Source of the DNA: Tipula vernalis
Lineage: Eukaryota; Arthropoda; Insecta; Diptera; Tipulidae
DNA length: 64,000 nucleotides
Assembly: GCA_958295665.1 (NCBI GenBank)
Contig: OY282558.1
Span: forward strand, 47,492,389-47,556,388
Direction: 5' to 3'
Positions 11,421 to 21,520 of this stretch are shown here, one piece after another. Within the stretch, counting starts at the first letter, position 1. The number at the start of each line of letters is the position of its first letter. The notes below the pieces were generated by a model, which saw only the letters and a list, made by a program, of their open reading frames with translations, had not been told where the DNA came from and made no database searches. Made by a program: the position numbers and the translations under genes.

Positions 11421-14065
11421 ACATGAGGAAACAATTTACACAGCGATTATACCATCAAATAAGGAATCAAAATAAAATTTGATCTAAGTCAGTAGAAACC
11501 ATAGACTTTCTGTCACATGATCTGTTCTAAACCAGTGTTAAAATCAAACCGGAAATCACTCAACTTTCAACAATCACTGGCAAGTCCTAACCAATTTTGC
11601 AATTAAACATCATCAGTAACAAGTACTAAAACTAGGCTTAAGCTTAACATTACCAATGGAATCAAGGTGAAAATTTGGGACTAAATCTGAGGTAAATATG
11701 ATATCGGCCTAAACCATTTAAAAAACCAAATAATATCAAGTCTTACGTTTTAAATCTAAAATGAAAGCCGACCTGGCTTCACCACTCGTCATGGATTATT
11801 AGCCGATATTTCAGTTAAGCCCATCAGCCTCCAAGAGCAGAATCGAGAATAAATTTTGTAATAAAATCTAGGACTTCAAAGTATTGGATTCTTGTTTGAA
11901 TTGAATCGCATTTAGTTCGTCTTTTATTTAGATCAAATTCGAACTTCGCAGAGTCGAACACGCTCGAATCAAATTTACAAATCTTCTTGTTCTAAATCTG
12001 TTCCAAAATAAATACCGATATGTCTGTTCTTTCACCAACGCTTGGACAATGTTTCGATTAACCCCATTGGTAACAAGTAAGCATTAAAATTTGGCTAAGC
12101 AAACCACCTTTTGCGACTAAATTTTATTTAATAATAAAGTTTAAACCATTTGAAAGCTAACCAGCAAGTCTTAGCTGATGTTTCAATGTTAAACCCCCAA
12201 GAGCGGAATCAAGTTTGACAAAATATGTCATAAATCAGTGCTAAACTGTGGTTAAATTTTGTGTTGTTAAGTCAAGAATAAAAAGAACGTTTGAACTAAA
12301 AATATTTGTAAGACTTGAGTTAAACAGTAAAAAGCGTAGAATCTTTTCTAAATCAACGTTAAATTCAAAGCCGATAGGGTTTGATTTTTCACCAGTCGAT
12401 ATCTATTATTAATCGATGTTTCGGCTTAAACACACGCTCAATAGTGGAATCGGAATAATATTTTGTGATTAAATCTTAACTAAGCAAAGAATAAAATCAA
12501 AGCTTAAACGATGTTTCAAATAAAGACAATAAGTAATTACTAAAATCAGGCTTAATTGTACTCAGAGTTATCAGTATGCTAAGCTTTTTAACTCACTTTT
12601 TATGTTTTACATGGGCCAATGTAACATTTTATGAATTTTCCGAGCTTAAAAATATGGATAAAAGCAAACGATATAATGAAGCTTTGATAGATTTTAATCT
12701 AGGCATTTTTGCTGAATAAGCTGAAAGCTAATCATCTTTGAAACGTTTATTCGGTAGAACTGCAAAAGTTAAGATTATTGGAATTCCAAATACTTTACTG
12801 GAATATTTTGTGTTAAGTAAAACCCTGATCGTATTTTGAAAGAAAGTAACAAATCGATTTGGTTTAAATACTTTAAAAAAACATTTCAAAACTATAATTG
12901 AAGTAAACCTTGAGCGTTTTAGCTAGTTACTTTAATTTAATCTGATTATCTCTCAAAATGGATTATTTTTGGTACAGATAGCTCATTTTATGTAATAATT
13001 GAGCTTAAGAATATTAAAAGCTTTCAAATTACGTGAACTTTTTGTACATCATTAACTAACCTCTGTAAACTATTAACATCTAAAATCGGTGGTTAGCTTA
13101 TACTGCTTGTGATTTAGATTTTTGGGTTAAGCGAGCGTTAGATTTTTTTTTTTAGATGAGTGATCTTTTTGCAGAAAGTAAACTTTTAGAAAGTAATTTT
13201 TAAAATTAGTAATATTCTATGAATTCTACGAGCTTTTTTTTTGGTTTGTTTTAATGAAGAGATCTCTACGAAATTCTCTCACTAGAAACTTATTTCGCAA
13301 CAGCAATTAAAAGTTAGAAACTGATTTGAATCTAATTACGAAACTCTTTCTATAATAAAGCTAACTTCACATTTTTGAATCATTTAACGTTGTTTATGCT
13401 TACCAAACACGTATAAAAATCACCAGCTTAATTACTAACAGTTATAAAAGTTGGTGATTTTTTTTTATTTCTTTAAATTTATCATTTTACATGATTTTAG
13501 TAAAATGTTAGGTTCCCCGCGGCTATAGGTACTTTAAACTTTTCCAGGAACAAATAATTTAAGTTTATTCTTATTTGCAGCTGGCTTAGATTGTTAAGTA
13601 TTATTCTTTAGAACCAGGCTCGTTTAAGAGCTTTTCTGTCTAGGTTTTTAAATAATTGAAGTTAGCTACAATTTGGAATGTTGTAAAAGAAATCTAACAA
13701 GTTTCAGATTTTAAATAAAATGTGGTTTTACATTTTGTTAAATTTATAAGCAAAGCTCACGAAAGCTTTTTAAAACTGTTTTTATTGGCATTGACCTTTA
13801 GGCAATTTTAAGTTCTACTTAGATTGAATTAGCTTTCTTTGGTAATTTTGTGCTTTGATAAGCTTCAAATTGTAATCCGTACCTCAAATTTACAATAAAA
13901 GTAGGCGAATTTTTGTTTTGTTTTTGAAAATTTGATTTGAGCTTTTTAGCTAATTGGTTTAATTTTATAAGCTTTCTACCCAACTGCGATCTACGTTTAT
14001 TGTAATTTCTCATTTACTTCGATTAATCACTAAAATTTCGCGTACTAGAAATAAGTAGTTGTTTT
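11421..14065. repeat. Non-coding DNA containing diverged internal repeats
   Basis: No coding pattern. Several phrases recur in degenerate form. GTAACAAGTA followed by TAAAA and GGCTTA/GGCTAA occurs near 11616 and 12070, with a weaker version near 12530. TTAGC(C/T)GAT(A/G)TTTCA followed by AAGAGC(A/G)GAATC occurs near 11800 and 12170, with a weaker version near 12412. ATTTTATG followed by GAGCTTAA occurs near 12628 and 12987 and more weakly near 13208. This suggests an old tandem or LTR-like structure of a few hundred base pairs. A perfect-looking small hairpin (AAATCACCA ... TGGTGATTT) lies at 13424-13460. Confidence 0.4.
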
Positions 14066-14340
14066 TGGAACCTGTTTCCTGAAACGTTCGTGGACATCCT
14101 AAGACTCTGCCGATGTACTTTCTCTGACAATTGCATGAATTTTGTCTCAACATTTAAAGGAACGGTTGCAATCAATATGTGAGGGTGGATGGTTGGAAAT
14201 TTGCATTGCCAGTTACACCTCATTTTGGTGGTCTTCACAATTGGTATTGCCAAACTTAAAATTGAGCAACTGATTGGCGGTTCTCAACTCTCGAAAACTC
14301 ACTAAAAGCATTAGCGATATCGACTGTTTCATACTAAGAC
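14066..14340 (+). pseudogene. pol: BEL/Pao integrase scrap
   Basis: Plus-strand translation gives a degraded integrase: LRLCRCTFSDNCMNFVSTFK contains a decayed version of the SDNGTNF Asp motif. It is followed, in other frames, by PHFGGLHNW (position of the catalytic Glu region) and AVLNSRKLTKSISDID, the conserved region downstream of the core. The segment between these motifs is shortened. No flanking pol or LTR sequence could be recognised. ORFs on the minus strand here are shadows. Confidence 0.65.
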
Positions 14341-15525
14341 ATTTTTTGATTTTGAGGGTGCACTTCATTCCTTTCAGCTTCCTCGCGGTACTTTTGCTGT
14401 GCTATTTGTTTGGAACAACAAATATATGTATATCTTGGAATCTTTAACAAACTTAAGACTCTCCAAACTTGTTGTAACAATATTTTATTCAAAATGTTAA
14501 TTGGAGATTTTTCCAATTAGAAGATAAGAAATATTTTGGTATCTTAGCATTATTCTGTACTCTGTTATTCGTTTAGTAAATCATGAAGAGGCTTACCCAA
14601 AGTGGTAATTAGAATCGATTCCACGAAGAACTAAAACAAAGAAATGAAGGCCAATTGATAAAATTAGTGCAGATTCCAGAAGTCATCCGAATGTATTCTA
14701 ATGTATCTATACATTTTAGTGATCTAGAGTTTTATTGTTAATTAATCGGGCCTTACCATACAATTATAATTGACAATATTAGCTGCTTACAGCTACAAGC
14801 TGCTGGTAGTTTAATTCGCCTAACATATTAGTAGACTCATTAAAGAGCAGCCTCACTGATCAACTGAAAATTAACATATCGATATGTTGCGATTGTAAGT
14901 AGCCGGATATTTTTGGATTGATTATTTCATTGTTTCACTTTATCGATTTCAGCGCTAGTTATTAGATGATTTAACCTCCTCTACTACCAATTTAGATGCC
15001 AATAACAATGATAGTGATGTTCAGTATAGTGATCCAGAATGTTTTGATTTTGCACACCTGTCTGTGAGTGTCTCTGAGAAATCGAGATCTTATTTTAAAG
15101 TTTCTCGAGAAATCAAAGAAAACACTTAAAGTTTAATTTAATAAATCACATGTTAATGAAATGTATTTATACTCATACATAATGTATTTGTAATAATCAC
15201 AAATTTCTTAATTTTACAATGATATTTGGTATTCCACATTTGACTTTTTCCAAAAATAATTGAATTTGATAAGACCTAACTAAGTGGCCAAGAGTTGCTC
15301 AAATTTTCTCTATGTTTAGCGTTTACAATCCGTTTCAAAAGCTCAATTACTTTCCCCAATTTCAAACCATCAAATTTATTCTATGTTGCCTGTGTCTTGT
15401 AGTCGAATTTATTTGTTGGCACCCTTTGAATGCGTACACATTTTTTTACTGAAGTTTTTTATTGAGGAAACCATCTTGGGGTTACAATACAATATCAACT
15501 TTTTCTCCGTTTAACCGGAAACAGG
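14341..15525. other. Spacer without recognised genes
   Basis: AT-rich DNA. A short plus-strand frame at 14954-15127 (LLDDLTSSTTNLDANNND, then EKSRSYFKVSREIKENT) is acidic and lies just after a GTAAGT...TTTCAG pair that mimics a 61-bp intron (about 14893-14953), but the frame does not continue across it. I could not assign it to a family. Confidence 0.35.
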
Positions 15526-16014
15526 TGGGATTGTAGCCTGAATATCAACACAAATTTATCCATGCGATCCTTCGAGCCGGACCAGGAATCAAATCAGAAC
15601 TAGCACGTACTGCATCGCTGGAATAACCGCAAGCGGTCGGGAACCCTTTTTACAAAGGAAGCTAATTCACAGACAAGTAAAAGCCAAATTTATTAAAATC
15701 AATAAAACAATTTTGAGAATAAATTTTATGGCTTAACAAAATTTGTTGTTCAATCTTAAACGAGCATGTCTTAAATAGTCGAAATGGTAAAATACCCCAG
15801 TGAAATTAGTGAAGATTCTGAAGTGATTAGGCAAAATAGCTGGTTTAGAGGGCAAAATATTTGCGATAGATATGGAAAAGGATTCTTATTTAATGAATGC
15901 TGAAGAATTCAATTAGAGTATTACCGCAGGGTTAAATGGTTGGATAAGAAAGCGCTACCTTTCTGACACGAACAAAACCGTTCTTAATGATTTGAGATGC
16001 GCTGCAAATATGCG

Positions 16015-16545
16015 TCTGTTTGTGTAAAACTTGCAAAACTACATATCTCTTATTTCGCCGGGGACTATACTCAGTGACAAAGCTATTTTAACCTATTTTA
16101 ATTCAATATACAAGAGAAGGATTCAATCACTGCTTCTCAAAAGTTTCAATACCTAATGGGTTTGCTTAAAGTTCAAGCTTTTTCGTTAGTTAAACATTTT
16201 AAAATAACGGAAGCAAATTACAATGAACCAATATTGTAAAAACTATGGAATCGTTCTGATCGCAAGCTCCATGCCAGTTCATTTATTCGCACTATTGGAT
16301 AGTACGTGGTTTAAGAGCACTAGGTGAAAGGACCGAGTTTACAGATTCGTGGTTCATGGCATATGCCACATCAGAAAATGAATATCCTACCATTAACGAG
16401 TTTTTTAAGTTTCTCGAGTTTTACTGTATCCACCCCTACTGATAATTGTGTATGTTGCGGTAAAGCTCAAACGTTAATCGACTGTGAGAAATTCAAGGAA
16501 TATATTGTCTTCATGCAAATCTCACTGTTTACGAATGTAGTGTAA
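16015..16545 (+). pseudogene. gag: BEL/Pao gag relic
   Basis: Shifting plus-strand frames give VKLAKLHISYFAGDYTQ, DSITASQKFQYLMGLLKVQA and FKITEANYNEPIL, then LWNRSDRKLHASSFIRT. These are the ordered motifs of Pao gag. A further piece reads TEFTDSWFMAYATSENEYPT, then EFFKFLEF. A zinc-knuckle remnant, CVCCGKAQTLIDCEKF, lies at about 16447-16500. At least three frameshifts or stops lie within 500 bp, so no product is possible. Confidence 0.75.
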
Positions 16546-16557
16546 CAGTCAAATTAT

Positions 16558-17560
16558 GTGTCTATTTTCGAAAACACGAAATTTTTGTCATTGCATGTCA
16601 ATGCAGAACAAAAAGCTACCAGTAGTTCAACAAATACTTCACCGGCTGCGTTAGAAGAACTCAACACTATAAATATGCATGTCGAACTAGATAGCATCGA
16701 ATCGAAAAAAGCAAAGATCGATATATTGCTTGGAGCAGATATATGTACTAGATTGTTTCATCTCCTCGAAGATGGCCTTATGAAATTATATTCTTCCAGA
16801 TTGGCTGCTTAAAACACAAAACTGGGATGGATTGCAGGAGGAAACTCTGACAACGAGACATATTAATCAAAATCCTTCACAACATTGATAGATATCGAAG
16901 CAACATTACGAAGATTTTGGGAGGTTAAAAGTATTATTAAAGTTCCTCTAAAAGGTTATAGCGAAGAAGGGGAGAAATGTGAAGCAATATATGGCAAATT
17001 TATTACAACATTATCAGTCAAAGAGAAAGACAACGAATTTATAGCATCAGCTTAGAAGCACTACAGCACTGCTTCGCAAGAGTATCTTACCCCATCAAGG
17101 AATCATAAAGGACACGAGTACTACCACAAAGTTACGAGTGGTGTTTGATGCTTCTGCAAAATCTACCACGAGTTCATCACTAAATGTAAATCTACTGGTT
17201 CGTCCCAATATCCAATCAAGTATAGTTGAAATTATTATTCGCTTTAGATTGCATCCTTACGTATTATTTGGGAACACAGAATAAAAGCACCGTCAGGTAT
17301 AAATTAAATTACAAAAGGTTACCTACCAAATGAAGTCTGTTATCTTTGGGTTAGAATCTCCAATAGTCATCAGGATGAAGATACCATTCCAAAGTAAATG
17401 GCTGCGAAAAATAGAATAGGGCGATGAACTTCCACCAGAAATAAACAAATCATGGATAGGTTCAACAACTACAGTAAGCATTCATGCGTCTTGTCATACC
17501 AGGGAATGGTCCTATGCGGCGGTAGTTTATACTTAGAGGAAAGGACGTAACCAAGAAGGT
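16558..17560 (+). pseudogene. pol: BEL/Pao protease end, RT and RNase H relic
   Basis: KAKIDILLGADICTRLF (about 16710-16760) is the C-terminal Pao peptidase motif. IDIEATLRRFWEVKSIIKVP at about 16889-16948 is the entry to RT, and LRVVFDASAKSTTSSSLNVN at about 17137-17190 is the RT fingers motif. SPIVIRMKIPFQSKWLRKIE followed by DELPPEI (about 17360-17450) is the connection. SIHASCHTREWSYAAVVYT is the first RNase H motif. The palm with YVDD is not found, so a deletion between about 17280 and 17330 is likely. Confidence 0.75.
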
Positions 17561-17594
17561 GTTCAAAGTAGGTGTGCGCTTGCGTGAAAATGTC

Positions 17595-17760
17595 AACAGA
17601 ATCATGTCTAGTTGCTCTCCGAAGGTTTACCTGCAGGCGTGGGTTGTGTCATACCATTTATTGTGACAATGGTACGAACTGCATTGGTGCGAAGATCTAT
17701 CTGGAAGAAATTCAAAAAATGTTCATCTAAAATTGCGTTGATATCGCACCTAATCTTCTC
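17595..17760 (+). pseudogene. pol: BEL/Pao integrase relic
   Basis: The plus-strand frame offset from the 63-residue ORF at 17612-17803 reads ALRRFTCRRGLCHTIYCDNG, then TNCIGAKIYLEEIQKMF. This is the segment around the second integrase Asp (SDNGTNF in other copies). The rest of the integrase is absent. Adjacent downstream sequence shows no coding pattern. Confidence 0.7.
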
Positions 17761-18187
17761 TGAAATAAAATACCTTGGCGATTCATCCCACCGAGAACCG
17801 TAACCTGAATATCAACTCAAATGCATCCAGTTGTAGTAACGACTACAAAGTCGGGCCGAATTCATTGGGCGAAATATGAGAAGGGACCACGAAACTTTCA
17901 TCCCGAAAAGGCTTTTTTCAAAGTGTATGGCTATGTATCGACTAAAATTTATGGAAATTTTCATTCCATCAACAAAAAATATTGAAAACTCTTAACCAAA
18001 CGGTATTCAAACCGAAAAAAGTTCCGTGATTTCTTAATGATGTTCGAATTTTAAGTTGTCTTTCAATTAAGAAGTTGGGAAACATATACCATTTCAAGGA
18101 GACATTTTTTTTTTTTTACAGGGTGAGCTATACTAGCCCTTTGCACCGCGACCATTGAGGTCTATAATTGTGCATCTCCAGAAAGTT

Positions 18188-18502
18188 TCACGTAAATTGG
18201 GGGTTCAAGTCCTTGATAAATGCCACCAGCTCATGCATATTTAAAGGGCCGACGTTAGGCCACTGTATTGTGAATGTATGGAGGAATTTAAGTATTATAT
18301 GGATTATAGCATCACACGTGAATAGTAGATGTTCGGATGTTTCCCTTTCCAGGTTGCAAAATCTACAACGGTCTATTGTACTGAACTTTCCCATTTTCGA
18401 GAGATGTCCATTAAAAGAGCCATGTCCTGTTATGTACCAGGTGAGGTATTTTAGAGACTTTCTATCCATCTTGATTGCCTGATCTAAAACGTATAATATC
18501 AT
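18188..18502 (-). pseudogene. LINE ORF2 C-terminal Cys/His region
   Basis: The 104-residue frame contains YLTWYITGHGSFNGHLSKMG followed by CRFCNLERETSEHLLFTC, a Cx2Cx8Hx4C zinc-binding cluster found at the end of many I/R1/LOA/Jockey LINE ORF2 proteins. It may bind nucleic acid. The stop lies about 70 bp before the poly(A) tail, giving a short 3' UTR. The overlapping plus-strand frame of equal length is a shadow. Confidence 0.8.
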
Positions 18503-18578
18503 AGATTAATAGTTTCTGGTATGTCTCATCCCAATGGAGAACTCCCAGAATATTTTCGTATGTTTTTTTCCCAATTCC

Positions 18579-19010
18579 TTATGCCATTTGCCAGATGGCT
18601 CTTGGAGTAACCAATACTAGACTCGGAGCCAAGGAAAGGGCTTTTGCACAGCGGTCTGCCGCCTCGTTTCCCTGTATATCGGAATGGCCGGAGGACCACA
18701 AAAAGGTTACTTTGTTCTCTCTGTTGAGTTCTAGAAGGTTGCAATAGCAGCTCCAGATTATTTTGGAATAGAAGACAGATGCTCCTAAAGCAAGCAATGC
18801 CGCCTGGCTGTCCGAGATTACGTAAATCTCGGTGTTTCTATATTTTATTTGTGAGACATCGAAGCACACATACCTCGATCGCAAATATCTCTGCTTGGCA
18901 AGCTGTGGGGGTTTTACCCAGTGGAATACCGAGTTCGAGAAGCGGCCCGATTATACCTGCACCAGTGCCCACCCCTGATTTTGAACCGTCAATGCACCAT
19001 ATGGAGGTGT
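18579..19010 (-). pseudogene. LINE RNase H domain, all four acidic motifs visible
   Basis: Degrades the RNA strand during LINE replication. Across a frameshift near 18885 the translation keeps DGSKSGVGTGAGIIG (first Asp), ACQAEIFAIEV (Glu), EIYVISDSQAALLALG (second Asp) and FLWSSGHSDIQGNEAADRCA (His and last Asp). It follows the RT by about 60 bp on the minus strand and precedes the Cys/His end, as expected for RNase-H-bearing LINE clades. The domain was probably functional until recently, apart from the frameshift. Confidence 0.85.
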
Positions 19011-19065
19011 GACGGGGTAAGGAGGAGATGATACTCCCCGCTTGTTCAAACGTGAAATTCCTCCG

Positions 19066-20690
19066 TCAGTCAATAGTTTTAACCATCACATCTGATAGTT
19101 GGATTATTTCCTCGTCCAGATTCAATTTGTCCAGGATGCTATTATGTCCTGGTCTAATAGTTTTGATTTGAGACGTTATTTTTAGATTGACTGCCCTTGA
19201 ACCAGCTACTCTTTTAAGGTGCAAGTGTAGTGGTGAGAGTCCCAATAGCATCTCAAGAGCAGCTGAAGGGCAGGTTTTCATTGCTCCCGTTACACTCAAA
19301 CAAGCTAGCCTTTGGATCCTCTCCAATATTGAGCAGGCACCACTTTGCTCTGTCTTAGGCCACCACACAAACGCCGCATAAGAGATTATTGGTCTTACGA
19401 TGGTTGAGTATAACCAAAGTGCCATTTGGGGATTTAGACCCCACGTTTTGCCAATCATTCTTTGGCAGGTGAAATGTGCCCTATTTGCCTTATTTGTGAC
19501 ATATTTTAAAAACGGATTCCATGTCAGTTTCTGATCAAGTATCACTCCCAGGTACTTAACCTCCGTCGCCATTTGGAGAATTTCCCCATTTAGAGATAGA
19601 GGTGGGAGAATTGTTTTCCTCCGATTTGTAAAGAAAGTACAAATAATTTTGTTGGGGTTTACTTTGAGGCACGTCTCAATACACCAGTCGCTTACCAACT
19701 CGAGGGCATATTGCATACGTTTCGCTATTGTACCCTCGAAATTCCCCCTGACCATTAAGACTAGATCGTCCGCGTAGGTAATATTCGAGGAGTGAGAGTT
19801 TTTTAGTCCATCCATCACGAGTAGCCACAAAAGGGGTGAGAGAACTCCCCCTGGGGACAACCCCTGGTAGCCGCAATCGTGATGGTTTTATCACCAAAGG
19901 AGGCCGTTATTCTCCTGCTTCTAAACATATTTATTATCCACCCTATAGTGGAGGAGTCTATCCCCCTTGCATGTGCTTGTTCTTGAATCATTTCGAACTT
20001 GGTATTGTCAAAAGCCCCTTGAATATCGATGAAGGAGCATAACAAAACCTCTTTATTCCGATTTGTTGCCAGCTCGTGGAGCGCTGTTTCTGTCGATCTC
20101 CCAGCCTGATATGCATGTTGGCTTGGGTCTAGAGGATGCCTTAGGAGAGCATTGGATCTAATATGTAGGCCCAGTATCTTCTCAATGGTTTTCAGAATAA
20201 AAGATGGGTCCCAATGGGTCTATAAGACCTGACGTCCTCTGCGGATCTTCTTCCCGTTTTCGGGATACAAAACCACCCAACCCTCCCTCCAGCTTCTTGG
20301 AACATATTTTAAGCTGTAGCTGGCTCTAAAGAGTCTAATCAAATAAGGCAACAGTATTTGTAGGCCTTGCCGTGAAAATGCAGGATATATAGAATCCCCT
20401 CCTGGCGATTTAAAGGGACCAAAGGAATTGACGGCCCATCTTATTTTTCCGGGAGTGAAGATTTCTCTTCAGAACGTGTAAGCTTACCTTGGAATCAGGT
20501 GGGGATGCTCGCTGTCTACATCGAGGTCTCCCTGGCCTCCAAGGACAGTACACTCTGGGAAATGGCCTTTCACCAGGCATTCGAGAGTTTCCTCCCTGGA
20601 TGTAGTTGTCTCTCCGATTTCGGTGGTCCAAGGAGAGTGCCTTCTGGAGTCGGCAAGCCGCAGGCAGCCTATCTAGTTTTTCACAGAAGT
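19066..20690 (-). pseudogene. LINE ORF2 reverse transcriptase, frameshifted
   Basis: From high to low coordinates: an N-terminal RT part with FGPFKSPGGDSIYPAFSRQ and YVPRSWREGWVVLYP. Then come FILKTIEKILGLHIRS and LLCSFIDIQGAFDNTKFEMI (first palm Asp). Next is RGCPQG, a frameshift at about 19855, SPGGVLSPLLWLLVMDGL, and SNITYADDLVLMV (catalytic Asp pair). The thumb has VNPNKIICTFF, KYLGVILDQKLTWNPF and RPIISYAAFVWWP. The frame 19066-19860 is uninterrupted for 264 residues. Several frameshifts between 20050 and 20690 split the N-terminal half. Confidence 0.88.
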
Positions 20691-20694
20691 CTCT

Positions 20695-21312
20695 CTAGCT
20701 CGACCTTTTGCTTTTCCTAAGAGAGACGTTATAATGGGTAAGAGTCATTCGATATGTTGTCCAATTGTTTGTCCTCTTAGCCCTGTTGAAAAGTGTACGA
20801 ACTTCTCGTCTTTTGGTTTCCAGGGTGTGGTTCCACCAAGGAACGTCCTTTGTCCCCCAGCTTGAGTGGTAGGAATCAATAATTGCCTCGGTAACATTGC
20901 TTGAAACTCTAACGAGATCCTCAATAGAGTTGATGTTGGTCTGTAGACCAGTTTCGTTATCATAAAGTCTATCATTATAGACTGGCCAATTAGTACCTTT
21001 TGGTATTCTTACTACCGATTCATGTTTTGAAGGGGTTTTAATATCAAACCTGAGATACATGTGATCCGAAAAGGATGCTTTCTTTGACACATGCCAGTCC
21101 AGAATTGTACCAGAGGTACCCATGTCAGACAGGGTAAGATCTAGCACCTCTTTCCTGATTGCATTCACAAAAGTCACATCGTTCCCTTTGTTATTAATAA
21201 TTATATTTTTTATTAAACAAAATTCAAAAAGTTGCTCACTTCTGATGTTGGTGTCACTACTTCCCCAGACTATGTGGTGTGAATCGCGAACCGCGATTAG
21301 GTTACCCCTCAC
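20695..21312 (-). pseudogene. LINE ORF2 endonuclease, C-terminal portion
   Basis: An apurinic-endonuclease-like (EEP) domain that nicks target DNA to prime reverse transcription. The 205-residue frame begins inside the domain: SHHIVWGSSDTNIRSEQLFE, then NNKGNDVTFVNAIRKEVLDL, then SKKASFSDHMYLRF, whose Ser-Asp-His is the catalytic C-terminal motif. After this comes a linker ending WGTKDVPWWNHTLETKRREV that leads to the RT. The N-terminal Asn/Glu metal site is missing because the element is truncated near 21312-21446. The frame itself has no stops for 205 residues. Confidence 0.85.
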
Positions 21313-21520
21313 GCGATCGTGAGCCCCAGGCAGGACTGCCTAAAACATGACCAGAACAGCCTGCTGGAGCTCACTCTACTGAAGATTACGGAGCTGGTAA
21401 TTACTACACAGCTTTGTTCCCCCCTTCACCAGACGCCTAGACCACCTTCAAGGAGACTTTAGACCACCTTCAAGGAGACTAAAAAGCCTTTTCGGTATGA
21501 AAATTTCGTGCTAACTTCTC

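Larger units (their letters stand above)
15526..17835 (+). mobile_element. BEL/Pao retrotransposon, highly decayed (copy 2)
   Basis: Pieces of gag, protease, RT, RNase H and integrase appear in BEL order on the plus strand, all with many frameshifts. Similar sequences near the ends (15533-15564 and 17800-17831, both CTGAATATCAACxCAAA) may be remnants of its LTRs or adjacent terminal sequence. This is the most diverged of the larger BEL copies in the window. Confidence 0.75.
18104..21446 (-). mobile_element. LOA/I-group LINE, 5'-truncated, with poly(A) and 11-bp target duplication
   Basis: Minus-strand order is endonuclease (C-terminal part), RT, RNase H, Cys/His end, poly(A). The T-run at 18105-18117 is the poly(A) tail on the minus strand. 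The 11-mer TTCAAGGAGAC lies just outside it (18093-18103) and again at 21447-21457 and 21469-21479, which fits a target-site duplication. A C-terminal RNase H domain in a LINE with this RT type points to the LOA or I groups; the exact clade is inferred. The copy lacks the start of the endonuclease and any ORF1. Confidence 0.88.
17876..21520. repeat. Pair of inverted repeats flanking the LOA-like LINE
   Basis: 17876-17915 (CACGAAACTTTCATCCCG, then AAAAGGCTTTTTTC) is close to the reverse complement of 21480-21520 (AAAAAGCCTTTTCGGTATG, then AAAATTTCGTG). Between them is the LINE at 18104-21446. Without it the arms would lie roughly 200 bp apart and form a hairpin, so the LINE probably inserted into the loop of an existing inverted repeat. 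Confidence 0.6.

Noticed and set aside
14023..14516. Minus-strand ORFs at 14023-14253 and 14334-14516
   Set aside because: The first is antisense to a BEL integrase scrap; the second has no recognisable domain.
18168..18482. 104-residue plus-strand ORF
   Set aside because: Exact antisense shadow of the LINE ORF2 C-terminal Cys/His region.
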